Shown here one piece after another: positions 35,502-43,033 of a DNA stretch of 64,000 nucleotides. The DNA is taken from contig NZ_BAABMF010000002.1 of NCBI RefSeq assembly GCF_050402865.1, forward strand, positions 186,001 through 250,000. Direction: 5' to 3'. Numbering within the stretch: position 1 is the first letter of the stretch; each line of letters opens with the position of its first letter. The position numbers and the translations under genes were made by a program. The notes beneath the pieces were generated by a model. That model was not told where the DNA came from and made no database searches. It worked only from the letters and a program-made list of their open reading frames with translations. This stretch comes from Clostridium_AF sediminicola (GTDB taxonomy: Bacteria; Bacillota; Clostridia; Clostridiales; Clostridiaceae).

Positions 35502-35660
35502 TCAATCTTCTTTAAAGATATCTTCCTTTAGCACCTCGATAAATTTTTCAACTTCTATAGGCTTTAGTTTTTTAACAAGAATTTTTGATAATGTTTTACT
35601 AGCTAATGTTTTAAATCTTTCTTTGTCCTCAGGCATATTAACTTTAATTTTTAAATCCAT
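35502..35660 (-). CDS. 52-aa protein next to the recombinase, possible directionality factor
   Basis: ATG at 35660 with GGGGAAGGAAAG upstream; 52 codons rich in Lys, Glu and Leu (MDLKIKVNMPEDKERFKTLA...), probably a short strand followed by helices. I do not recognise the family. It is divergent from the serine recombinase gene with a 153-bp gap. Small basic proteins near large serine recombinases can be recombination directionality factors (SprB of SPbeta is 58 aa), so that role is a candidate by position and size only. Confidence 0.6.
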   Translation of the reverse strand: MDLKIKVNMPEDKERFKTLASKTLSKILVKKLKPIEVEKFIEVLKEDIFKED

Positions 35661-35752
35661 CTTTCCTTCCCCCAACAAATTAATTATGCTTTTTCCTTAA
35701 AATTTTATGTTATATTTTTACATTTAGCTATTATAAATATATTAAGATCAAA

Positions 35753-35784
35753 ATCATATTATTTGTATTTTTATATGTATAAAC
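35753..35784 (+). promoter_or_regulatory. weak candidate sigma-E-type promoter for the recombinase
   Basis: ATCATATT (35753-35760) matches the sigma-E -35 box (TCATATT). A poor -10 candidate TGTATAAA follows after 15 bases (4 of 8 matches to CATACAAT). It lies about 30 bases upstream of the recombinase ATG. Mother-cell sigma-E control would be expected for a skin-like recombinase. Confidence 0.3.
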
Positions 35785-35813
35785 AAAAACAAAACTGCAA
35801 ATGAGGTAATAAA

Positions 35814-37415
35814 ATGAATGTAGCAATTTATAGTAGGAAAAGTAAATTTACATGCAAAGGCGAATCTATAGATAATCAAATTCAATTATGCAAAAATTAT
35901 ATTAATAACAGATTGAATGATAAGAATATAGCAGAACTTTTTATTTACGAAGATGAGGGTTTTTCTGGCGGAAATATGAATAGACCTCAATTTCAAAAAC
36001 TACTAGAAGATGCGAAGTCCAAAAAATTCAATATACTTATATGCTATAGATTAGATAGAATAAGTAGGAATGTTGCAAATTTTTCATCCACATTAGAAGT
36101 GCTCCAAAAATATAACATCGATTTTATAAGTATAAAAGAACAATTTGATACAAGCTGTCCTATGGGACGTGCAATGATTTACATTGCATCAGTATTTGCT
36201 CAACTAGAAAGAGAAACTATAGCAGAAAGAATTAAAGATAACATGTTAGAACTATCGAAAACAGGAAGGTGGCTGGGGGGCACTCCCCCTCTCGGTTATA
36301 CCTCAAAACCAATAACATTTTATGATGAAAATATGAATATTAGAAAAATGTCAAAGCTGAAACAAGTTCCAAAAGAATTAGAAACCGTAAAACTAATATA
36401 TGAAAAATACCTAGAACTAAAATCACTTACCAAAGTAGAAACTTTTATGCTCCAAAATAATGTTAAGACTAAAAGAGGTTCTAAGTTTTCAAAAACAAAT
36501 CTAAAAATAATCCTCTCAAATCCTGTTTATGTTAAATCAACTAACAATGTATTGAATTTTCTTCAAAATAAAGGCATTACTACATGTGGTGTTCCCGACG
36601 GTATCAGCGGAATATTAACCTACAATAAACAAAAATCAATCACAAATAACTCTGGTAACATAGTAAGAGTTTCTCGTGATATATCAAAATGGATTGCCGC
36701 AGTAAGTATCCAAAAAGGTGTTATTAATTCAGATGACTGGCTAGACGTCCAGCATATACTAGCAAAGAATAAGAAAGCATTCCCTAATCAAGGCAAAACT
36801 CATAATGCACTTCTAACAGGTATTCTTAAATGTGCTGAATGTAAAAGTCCAATGCAAATAGCACATGGTCATATAAGCAAAAAGACAGGGGGAAAAAATT
36901 ACTATTATGTGTGTCCTTTAAGAAAATCTTCAAAAGGATTTCTTTGTAATAATAAAAATGTGAAAGTAGATGAATTAGACGCTAAGATTAAAATCTTTTT
37001 ACAAGAAAACGCCTTTGATAAAAAGAAATTATTAAATAATTTAATAACAGATAATATAAAACTTAGAAGAAAAAATATTCATCTTAGCAAAGTAGAAGTA
37101 TTAAAAAAAAATATTGAAAATAAAGAAAAAGAAATCCAAAACTTATTAGATACGCTAGCTATTGAAAATGATTTATCTCAATTGATTACAAGTAAAATTA
37201 AGAGTAGAAAAGATGAAATTATTCAATTAAAAAAAGAAATCCTACAAATAAATAATAATGAACCTAGCTTATCATTTACTGAAACACTAACAAACCTTTG
37301 TTCCATAATTGACTTTTTCACAATTACAGAGCAAAAAGAATTAATAGAAGCATTAATAAGCAAAATAACTTGGAACGGAACAACTGGAGAAGTTACTATT
37401 TTCCCTATTTGCTAA
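35814..37415 (+). CDS. large serine recombinase of the yabG element
   Basis: A 533-aa site-specific recombinase of the SpoIVCA/large serine integrase class. The N-terminal resolvase domain has the YSRKS motif with presumed nucleophile Ser10, the SIDNQ motif, and YRLDRISRN; ASVFAQLERETIAERI forms the long E helix. A recombinase domain follows (LGGTPPLGYTS), then a zinc ribbon with Cys pairs near residues 340-343 and 366-377 (LKCAEC...YVCPL...LCNN), and a C-terminal coiled coil. GAGGT precedes ATG 35814. It sits about 100 bp from the attachment site at the yabG 5' side and would catalyse excision and integration of the element. Confidence 0.96.
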   Translation: MNVAIYSRKSKFTCKGESIDNQIQLCKNYINNRLNDKNIAELFIYEDEGFSGGNMNRPQFQKLLEDAKSKKFNILICYRLDRISRNVANFSSTLEVLQKYNIDFISIKEQFDTSCPMGRAMIYIASVFAQLERETIAERIKDNMLELSKTGRWLGGTPPLGYTSKPITFYDENMNIRKMSKLKQVPKELETVKLIYEKYLELKSLTKVETFMLQNNVKTKRGSKFSKTNLKIILSNPVYVKSTNNVLNFLQNKGITTCGVPDGISGILTYNKQKSITNNSGNIVRVSRDISKWIAAVSIQKGVINSDDWLDVQHILAKNKKAFPNQGKTHNALLTGILKCAECKSPMQIAHGHISKKTGGKNYYYVCPLRKSSKGFLCNNKNVKVDELDAKIKIFLQENAFDKKKLLNNLITDNIKLRRKNIHLSKVEVLKKNIENKEKEIQNLLDTLAIENDLSQLITSKIKSRKDEIIQLKKEILQINNNEPSLSFTETLTNLCSIIDFFTITEQKELIEALISKITWNGTTGEVTIFPIC

Positions 37416-37423
37416 TTACATTA

Positions 37424-37476
37424 TGGTTATTCCACAAAAAGTAATTTAGTTGAACTTACTTTTTGTGGTTTAACCA
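37424..37476. repeat. short copy of a palindromic hairpin element
   Basis: Arms TGGTTATTCCACAAAAAGTAA (37424-37444) and its near reverse complement (37456-37476, 19 of 21) enclose an 11-base loop ending GTTGAAC. It immediately follows the recombinase stop and could act as its terminator. A longer relative is at 42790-42911. Confidence 0.8.
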
Positions 37477-37500
37477 CATTATAATTTATGTTATGAAATT

Positions 37501-38211
37501 TCATTTATTAAAATATCGCAATTTCAAAATATTAGCACCAGCATCTAATATAGCTTCATAACAAGATTGACATGCTCCAGCAAAAATAACTAAATTATCA
37601 TATCCTGTTTCATAGCTTCTTAAAATAGAGACAGCTTGTACAAAGAACTTAGAGTTAGTGTAATTATCAATATTCATATAATCTGTTGCGTTTTTTACGA
37701 TAGAATCATGCCCTGTAAGAACAACAATATCAGGCCTAAATTCTTTTACAAGTTCTAATACTTGTTCTGGTTGCTTTTTCTCAGAAATAACTTTACCAAC
37801 AGCTTCAATATTTAACTGGCTATAAGTTTTCAAACAAACTTCTAAGTATTCAGCATCTCCATCTATATGAAGTATTTTACCTGGTCTTCCAAACAACATA
37901 TTATTTTCTGTTTTTATATTCTTTATACTTTTAGCACTCCTCATTTGCTTTGGAGCAGATGCACTTGTACTTCTATTCATCAATATTTTCTTTATGTTTT
38001 TATTAATTTTGCTATCGAACACTTCATCATTATTTTTCATACATTCTTTAGTAGCAAGTTCTAAATCAGTTTCAGGGGAATCAGCTATTATCCTGAGATT
38101 TATTCCCTTTAAAATATAAATTGTTTTTTTTCCATCTTCCTTTGTATCTATAATTTTAAAGGTTATATCTTTTCCATAAGATCGTCTTACAACTATATCT
38201 CCAATATCCAA
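37501..38211 (-). CDS. yabG: yabG 5' segment: sporulation protease interrupted after residue 227
   Basis: YabG is a mother-cell protease that trims spore coat proteins. This frame (TTG start at 38211 with GGAGAGG) encodes residues 1-227 of YabG up to DAGAN, then nine element-derived residues (ILKLRYFNK) and a stop. The conserved GHDSIV (His168) and GACQS (Cys214) motifs are present; these correspond to the His/Cys pair reported as catalytic in B. subtilis YabG. The final 66 residues lie at 21065-21265. Joined at the shared GGTGCTAAT core the protein is 293 aa. In vegetative DNA the gene is therefore broken but not degenerate, which argues for regulated repair by excision. Confidence 0.95.
   Translation of the reverse strand: MDIGDIVVRRSYGKDITFKIIDTKEDGKKTIYILKGINLRIIADSPETDLELATKECMKNNDEVFDSKINKNIKKILMNRSTSASAPKQMRSAKSIKNIKTENNMLFGRPGKILHIDGDAEYLEVCLKTYSQLNIEAVGKVISEKKQPEQVLELVKEFRPDIVVLTGHDSIVKNATDYMNIDNYTNSKFFVQAVSILRSYETGYDNLVIFAGACQSCYEAILDAGANILKLRYFNK
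37514..37539 (-). other. attachment site hybrid at yabG 5'-side end of element
   Basis: The core ATTAGCACC (plus, 37531-37539) overlaps the 24-base element arm 37514-37537, which reads TGCTAATATTTTG then AAATTGCGATA on the minus strand. Paired with the arm at 21275-21298 it forms a near-symmetric attP of about 50 bp around a central GG. The site lies inside the truncated yabG frame. Confidence 0.85.
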
Positions 38212-38265
38212 TAAATCCTCTCCTAAAAAGTCATAATATATACTATGATTTATAGTAGGGATAGG

Positions 38266-39171
38266 TTACTGATTAGTTTTAAGTTTTTCTTCTTCACCAA
38301 AGTAAGCATCTTTTAAATTTTCATAAAATATTGCAGTGGATGTTTGTATATATGGTGTTAACCATAAAAAACCTATTCCTAAAGATATACACGATAATAT
38401 CCACCATCCTATAAAACTTAAATATAACAAAAAAAGTTTTATTTTGAAACCTTTCATCATTATTTTACTTTGTTTAATACAATCCATTATATCGTAATCA
38501 TTGTTATCAACATAAATATAGTAAGCTAATTTGTATCTAAAAATTATAATAGTACAAATAATAAAAGCTATTATTGATACTAAAAATATTATAATTCCAA
38601 AGCTAATAAATATTCCAAAAGATGATTCAAAATTTCCAACTGAGTTCATACCCTCATTAAAACCAGTAGTCATAATTATAATAGTAATAATTATAACGGA
38701 AATTATAATAACAGGTAACATTATTGCAAGCCACCATAATACAGTAAAAATACTTATTACTAAATTTAATAAAAATGATTTACCAAACCTTTTAAATCCA
38801 CTAAATAAATTTTCTATTCTAATATTATTCTTTCTAATTATGTTCAAGAAAAATCCTGATAAACCATATATCAACGGTCCAGCTATAACCAAATTAATAA
38901 GTTGATTGAGATTTAAAATTAATTGTGATGTACTAGTTTGATTTGCATATTGATTGATATCATTATAGGAACTCAATAGTGTAAAATCTCTTAAAATATT
39001 GATACTTGTAAATCCTCCAATAGTAATTGATATAGAGCTTAAAAGTATAAAATATATAAAACATACTAAAATAGCAGTTCCCCATCGACCACTAAGAGAA
39101 TCCAAAGCCTGTCTTTTAATCTCTTTGATTTTCATTATTTTTGATTTATCGAATTGCATATTTTCCAACAC
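38266..39171 (-). CDS. DUF975-like integral membrane protein
   Basis: A 301-aa membrane protein with about six hydrophobic segments. The N-terminal KIKEIKRQALDSLSGRWGTAILVCFIYF and the C-terminal WWILSCISLGIGFLWLTPYIQTSTAIFYENL are typical of the DUF975 family, of unknown function. GTG start at 39171 after GGAAGGG. It is next to yabG but on the far side of the element. Confidence 0.8.
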   Translation of the reverse strand: MLENMQFDKSKIMKIKEIKRQALDSLSGRWGTAILVCFIYFILLSSISITIGGFTSINILRDFTLLSSYNDINQYANQTSTSQLILNLNQLINLVIAGPLIYGLSGFFLNIIRKNNIRIENLFSGFKRFGKSFLLNLVISIFTVLWWLAIMLPVIIISVIIITIIIMTTGFNEGMNSVGNFESSFGIFISFGIIIFLVSIIAFIICTIIIFRYKLAYYIYVDNNDYDIMDCIKQSKIMMKGFKIKLFLLYLSFIGWWILSCISLGIGFLWLTPYIQTSTAIFYENLKDAYFGEEEKLKTNQ

Positions 39172-39280
39172 TTATACCCTTCCCCCTTCCAACATTTTGG
39201 GATAATTAATTATAATTCTACATTAGTTAAATAAATATAACAACATTGATTTTATTAAACCTTAATGTTTATTACACAAT

Positions 39281-39319
39281 AAAACCATGCAAGAAATTTT
39301 CTTCTTACATGGTTTTTTT
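39281..39319 (-). terminator. terminator after the CotS-like gene
   Basis: Stem AAAACCATG / CATGGTTTT with inner AAGAA/TTCTT pairing, directly adjacent to the stop at 39320 and flanked by A/T runs. Confidence 0.75.
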
Positions 39320-40324
39320 CTATTCGTTTTGTTCATAAGTTTTTTTAAATTCCTCAATGAAATTACTATATTTTTCTTTTTCATCGTCTAATGCCTTAAG
39401 TTTCTTATATAAAGTCTTTGTTCCCCAATTAATTTCGTTATAATAATATCGGTTAGACAACCTCCAAAATCTTTGAGGGAATAATAAAAATGCAAACAGA
39501 ACTCTATACTCTTCCTGTTTAAGTGGAGTAATTTTATTGTAAGTATCAATAATTAAATTACAATATTTTATATCCCAATCTCTTCTTTTTAATACTTTGA
39601 TCAAATAATTAGAGATATCATAAATCCTTAACTCTCTTTTACAATAATCAAAATCAATTACATTTACATCACTATCATCGCCTATTATTATATTATGATA
39701 AGTGTAATCATGATGACAGAAACTCTTTTCTTTTTCAGTAAAATCACATAGTTCAATATAATTTGAACTATCCAATACCTTCATTGCTCTAATACCATAC
39801 CCTTTGTAAAATTCCATATTTTTCATGTATTCAAAATCAAAGTCCGTTTTTCTATGCCTCTTCCTACACATATTTTTCATTTTATCTAAAGATCTAACTC
39901 TCTTTTGCATAAGATGTGGCCATCTACCTAAATCTGTTTTCAATTTACTATTTTCAGGAGGATCATATCCTTTAGAGGCAATATGCATAAGTGCTAAGTT
40001 TTCAGTAGCAATAACTAAGTCCTCATCATTATGAAAATCACACTCTCTCCCTTCTATCCATTCAGATAACGTGTAAATATCCTCGTTTACAACTGCAAAA
40101 GGTTCCTCTTCAGTATTCACTTCATATCTATCAATATTTCTAAAACCATTATTTATTAGATGTTCTTTTGCTGCGTAGACAAAATAAAGTTTTTGAACTC
40201 CATAATTAATTCGTTTTAAACATTTCTTTCCTTTATTTGTTTTTAAAAGATATACTCCTTTTTTAGGTTTAATACTCTCGATATGGATATCAAATTGTCT
40301 TTCTATTTCAAATTCTCTCATCAT
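39320..40324 (-). CDS. CotS-family spore coat protein (kinase-like)
   Basis: A 334-aa protein of the CotS/YutH family, related to aminoglycoside phosphotransferase-type kinases. Seen are the YLLKTNKGKKCLKRI lysine strand, the HHDYTYHNIIIGDDSDVNVIDFDYCKRELRIYDISNYL catalytic and metal-binding loops, and the C-terminal RFWRLSNRYYY region usual for CotS. ATG 40324 follows GGAGGTG. Proteins of this family associate with the spore coat. Divergent from a glycosyltransferase, a pairing common in clostridial coat clusters. Confidence 0.88.
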   Translation of the reverse strand: MMREFEIERQFDIHIESIKPKKGVYLLKTNKGKKCLKRINYGVQKLYFVYAAKEHLINNGFRNIDRYEVNTEEEPFAVVNEDIYTLSEWIEGRECDFHNDEDLVIATENLALMHIASKGYDPPENSKLKTDLGRWPHLMQKRVRSLDKMKNMCRKRHRKTDFDFEYMKNMEFYKGYGIRAMKVLDSSNYIELCDFTEKEKSFCHHDYTYHNIIIGDDSDVNVIDFDYCKRELRIYDISNYLIKVLKRRDWDIKYCNLIIDTYNKITPLKQEEYRVLFAFLLFPQRFWRLSNRYYYNEINWGTKTLYKKLKALDDEKEKYSNFIEEFKKTYEQNE

Positions 40325-40463
40325 CTTTATCACCTCCCTATAAAACTATATGTATCTAATTTGATTTTTAGAATAACTAAATATATCCGATCAACTGATT
40401 TAGCACATTTTATTTACTCACGTAATATACTGTATTAAAGTTTATTATTCGAAGGGAAAAAAA

Positions 40464-41582
40464 ATGAAAATTGGAATAGATGGCCGTGCTGCTTATTGGT
40501 ATAGAGGTACTGGAATCGGAACTTATACTTATGAGCTTATTTATTCTCTATCAAAATTTAATAAAGAAGAATTTATAATCTATTCGCCCAAAGATACCAT
40601 TGCTAAGTGTTATAAAAATAGTAATTTAAAATATAAGTACATTAACCAATACTCTAAAAATATTTTTTGGGAAGATGTGAATAATCCTATATATATAAAT
40701 AATGATGTGAGTATTTTTCATACCCCTCAAAATGGCATCGGTTCTCCATTTAAAGAAGATTGCAAAAATATAATAACTCTTCATGATATTATCCCAAGTA
40801 GAATGCCTGAAACCGTAAGTGATTGCTATATGAATATTTATAGAAAAGAAATGCCTCGAATATTAGAAAAAACCAATGGAATAATTACAGTGTCCCAATT
40901 CTCAAAAAATGACATTATAAAAGAATTCAACTTTCCAAAGGAAAAAATATTTGTAACTCATTTAGCAAATGAACATATATATAAAAGATTAGATACAAAG
41001 AAATGCAAAAGCATCTTAAAAAATGAATACTCTATATTAGGAAATTATATCCTTTACGTAGGAGGCTTTAGTCCTAGAAAAAACATATTAGGGTTAATCA
41101 ATGCATATAGCATGTATATTGCTCAATGTCCAAATTCTAATACAAAACTTTTAATTGTAGGACATAAAGGCAAGTCCTATAGTATATATAAGCAACGTGT
41201 TGAAAAACTTCATTTATCTGATAAAGTTATTTTTACAGGATATATCCCTGTTAAACATATGCCTATATTTTACAACGCAGCTAAAGTTCTTGTTTACCCT
41301 TCCTTCTATGAAGGTTTTGGTCTCCCACCGTTAGAAGCTATGTCATGTGGAATCCCTATAGTATCTTCCAATGTCACTTCTATACCCGAAATCATTGGAG
41401 ATGCTGCTCACTATATTAATCCATACAATACCGATGAATTATTTCTTGCTATAAAAGAAGTTTTAAATAATAATGAACTCCGAAATAAATTGGTTAAAAG
41501 AGGATTTGAGAAGTGCAAGGAGTATACTTGGAAGAAAACAGCTCAAAAAACTTTAGATGCGTATAAATCTTTATGTACCTAA
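40464..41582 (+). CDS. GT4-family glycosyltransferase
   Basis: A 372-aa GT-B glycosyltransferase. The N-terminal half has DGRAAYWYRGTGIGTYTYEL and the second half the nucleotide-sugar site (LYVGGFSPRKNILGLINAY; PSFYEGFGLPPLEAMSCGIPIVSSNVTSIPEIIGDAA) with the E-x7-E motif. Substrate is unknown; location beside a CotS-like gene suggests decoration of spore surface glycans. Own promoter region lies between it and the divergent CotS-like gene. Confidence 0.92.
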   Translation: MKIGIDGRAAYWYRGTGIGTYTYELIYSLSKFNKEEFIIYSPKDTIAKCYKNSNLKYKYINQYSKNIFWEDVNNPIYINNDVSIFHTPQNGIGSPFKEDCKNIITLHDIIPSRMPETVSDCYMNIYRKEMPRILEKTNGIITVSQFSKNDIIKEFNFPKEKIFVTHLANEHIYKRLDTKKCKSILKNEYSILGNYILYVGGFSPRKNILGLINAYSMYIAQCPNSNTKLLIVGHKGKSYSIYKQRVEKLHLSDKVIFTGYIPVKHMPIFYNAAKVLVYPSFYEGFGLPPLEAMSCGIPIVSSNVTSIPEIIGDAAHYINPYNTDELFLAIKEVLNNNELRNKLVKRGFEKCKEYTWKKTAQKTLDAYKSLCT

Positions 41583-41608
41583 AAAGGAGCAACTCAAAAT
41601 TGAGTTGC
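41581..41608. terminator. bidirectional terminator between glycosyltransferase and manA
   Basis: Perfect 7-bp stem GCAACTC / GAGTTGC (41589-41608) with a 6-base loop, A-run on one side and T-rich tract on the other; serves the two converging genes. Confidence 0.8.
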
Positions 41609-41609
41609 C

Positions 41610-42590
41610 CTATTTTACTATCTCATCTAAAATTTCTTTTTTAACTTTCTCAACATCAGGCACATAGCTCTTAAGTAATTTCATATTACCCTTTAATTTA
41701 TATTCACCTAAAGTAGCAGGAATTAAAATACTATCTCCCATATTGATTTTTTCAACTCCATCTTTAGAAGAAATATCACCTTCACCTTCAACACAAGTAA
41801 AAATATAAAACCTTTCTAAATCTGAAGACTCAATACAAGCATCAGTAATATTATACTTTTCTAAAGAAAATTCTTTGCATAAAGATATAAATGTCTTTGT
41901 ATACCCTTCTCTTTGAATTGTTAATCCATCAGATTTCTGACCTTTTAAACTTAAATCTATAACATCTAAAGCCTTCTCTACATGAATTTCTCTACCTCTG
42001 TTATAATCGTAAAATCTATAAGTAGTATCACTATTTTGTTGAATTTCTGCAATTACTATTCCTGGTCCAATGGTATGTATTAATCCACTTTTTATAAAAT
42101 ACGTATCACCTTTTCTTACTTCAACAACATTCATATACTCTTCCAAATTTCCTGATTTCACTGCTGATCTTAGCTCTTCTTTAGTGCATTTATCTTTCAA
42201 TCCAACGATTAATGTTGCGCCTTCTTTTGCATCTACAACATGCCATACTTCCGTTTTTCCCATATCATTTTCTACTCTTCTACCATATTCATCATCTGGA
42301 TGAACTTGAACAGAAAGCTTATCGCTTGTGTTTAAAAATTTTATCAATAAAGGAAACCATTCTTTTGAAATTTTAATTCCAACTAAATCACTCCCAAATT
42401 CATCTATTAATTCTTTAAGAGATTTACCTTTTAAAAACCCATTCTCAACTATACTCATTCCATTTTTGTGACAAGCAACATCCCAACTTTCTCCAATATA
42501 TCCTTCCGGTAGATTGCTTCTAAAAGCTTCTAAATCCCTTCCTCCCCAAACTTTTTCCACATAATAATTATCAAATTTTAATGGATACAT
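41610..42590 (-). CDS. manA: class I mannose-6-phosphate isomerase
   Basis: Zinc enzyme interconverting mannose 6-phosphate and fructose 6-phosphate. The 326-aa protein has KVWGG near the start, the LSVQVHPDDEYGR metal-binding motif, GKTEVWHVVDA and EIQQNSDTTYRFYDYNR, all typical of the short Firmicute form. It could supply mannose for glycan synthesis by the neighbouring glycosyltransferase. Confidence 0.93.
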   Translation of the reverse strand: MYPLKFDNYYVEKVWGGRDLEAFRSNLPEGYIGESWDVACHKNGMSIVENGFLKGKSLKELIDEFGSDLVGIKISKEWFPLLIKFLNTSDKLSVQVHPDDEYGRRVENDMGKTEVWHVVDAKEGATLIVGLKDKCTKEELRSAVKSGNLEEYMNVVEVRKGDTYFIKSGLIHTIGPGIVIAEIQQNSDTTYRFYDYNRGREIHVEKALDVIDLSLKGQKSDGLTIQREGYTKTFISLCKEFSLEKYNITDACIESSDLERFYIFTCVEGEGDISSKDGVEKINMGDSILIPATLGEYKLKGNMKLLKSYVPDVEKVKKEILDEIVK

Positions 42591-42789
42591 AATTTACCTC
42601 CTAATTATATAATCGTGTCCTATCGCTAAATAATAAAAACATATAAATATTTTTTCCTTGATAGTAAATCATTTTCACCCCTTAGGGTCTAATTTGTTCC
42701 CATATAGTCTAATAAAATACCACTTATATAAATATGTATTTAAGTATTTTGTGAATTAACCATCTATATATATTTTATAACATATATAA

Positions 42790-42911
42790 TGGTTATTCCA
42801 CAAAAAGTAATCTAGTTGAACTTCGACCACAATATATAGCGTCAGAATGCATCAATCTGTGGTAAATATTGTGGTCGATTTTAGTTCAACTTACTTTCTG
42901 TGGTTTAACCA
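42790..42911. repeat. long copy of the palindromic hairpin element with nested stems
   Basis: Outer arms at 42790-42810 and 42891-42911 match the arms at 37424-37476. Inside them lie a GTTGAAC / GTTCAAC stem and then a CGACCACAATAT / ATATTGTGGTCG stem with a 31-base loop. The short copy lacks the inner part, as if deleted between the GTTGAAC and the second arm. Non-coding; possibly a miniature mobile element. Confidence 0.8.
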
Positions 42912-42945
42912 TATAATAGCAAAAACAATATACTATTAAACAATA

Positions 42946-42978
42946 AAAAGAATTTAGCATATATATTTTGCTAAATCC
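42946..42978 (-). terminator. terminator after the CobW-family gene
   Basis: Stem AATTTAGC / GCTAAAT(T) with an AT loop, followed on the minus strand by TCTTTTTATT. Confidence 0.6.
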
Positions 42979-43033
42979 TTATAATCTATTAAACTAAATA
43001 TTCATTTTAGATTTATTCTAATTTTTGCACTTC

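Larger units (their letters stand above)
21275..37539. mobile_element. 16,265-bp skin-like intervening element in yabG carrying a crotonyl-CoA pathway
   Basis: The element separates the two in-frame halves of yabG, is bounded by a 9-bp direct repeat (one copy at each end), and contains a large serine recombinase (35814-37415) about 100 bp inside the yabG 5' side. Excision at the core would rebuild yabG and release a 16,265-bp circle. Such developmentally excised elements are established for sigK (skin) and a few other late sporulation genes. This one lacks phage structural or replication genes; its cargo is metabolic: an 86-aa Cys-rich protein, NifU-like protein, abfD, etfA, etfB, acyl-CoA dehydrogenase, crotonase, CoA-transferase, thiolase, a sigma-54 activator, two 3-hydroxyacyl-CoA dehydrogenases and a 52-aa protein. 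Excision during sporulation is inferred, not shown. Confidence 0.92.
42591..43033. other. 443-bp intergenic region with nested hairpin
   Basis: No gene is seen. The region holds the presumed manA promoter (not clearly recognisable), the long palindromic element at 42790-42911 and the cobW-type gene's terminator at 42946-42978. Confidence 0.6.

Noticed and set aside
21275..37539. The element as a prophage
   Set aside because: No capsid, tail, terminase, lysis, repressor or replication genes are present; apart from the recombinase, its small divergent neighbour and repeats, the recognised genes are metabolic or regulatory.
37501..38211. yabG as an ordinary frameshifted or degraded pseudogene
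   Set aside because: The missing end is intact elsewhere in the window, the break is at a 9-bp direct repeat next to a recombinase, and no other lesions are seen in either part.
38531..38905. Plus-strand 124-aa Ile/Lys-rich ORF
   Set aside because: Shadow frame of the DUF975 membrane protein; composition is that of reversed hydrophobic codons.
40464..42590. Second mobile island bounded by the two palindromic hairpins (37424 and 42790)
   Set aside because: The hairpins are imperfect relatives with no target duplication, one lies inside the yabG element, and the genes between fit a normal spore-coat neighbourhood.
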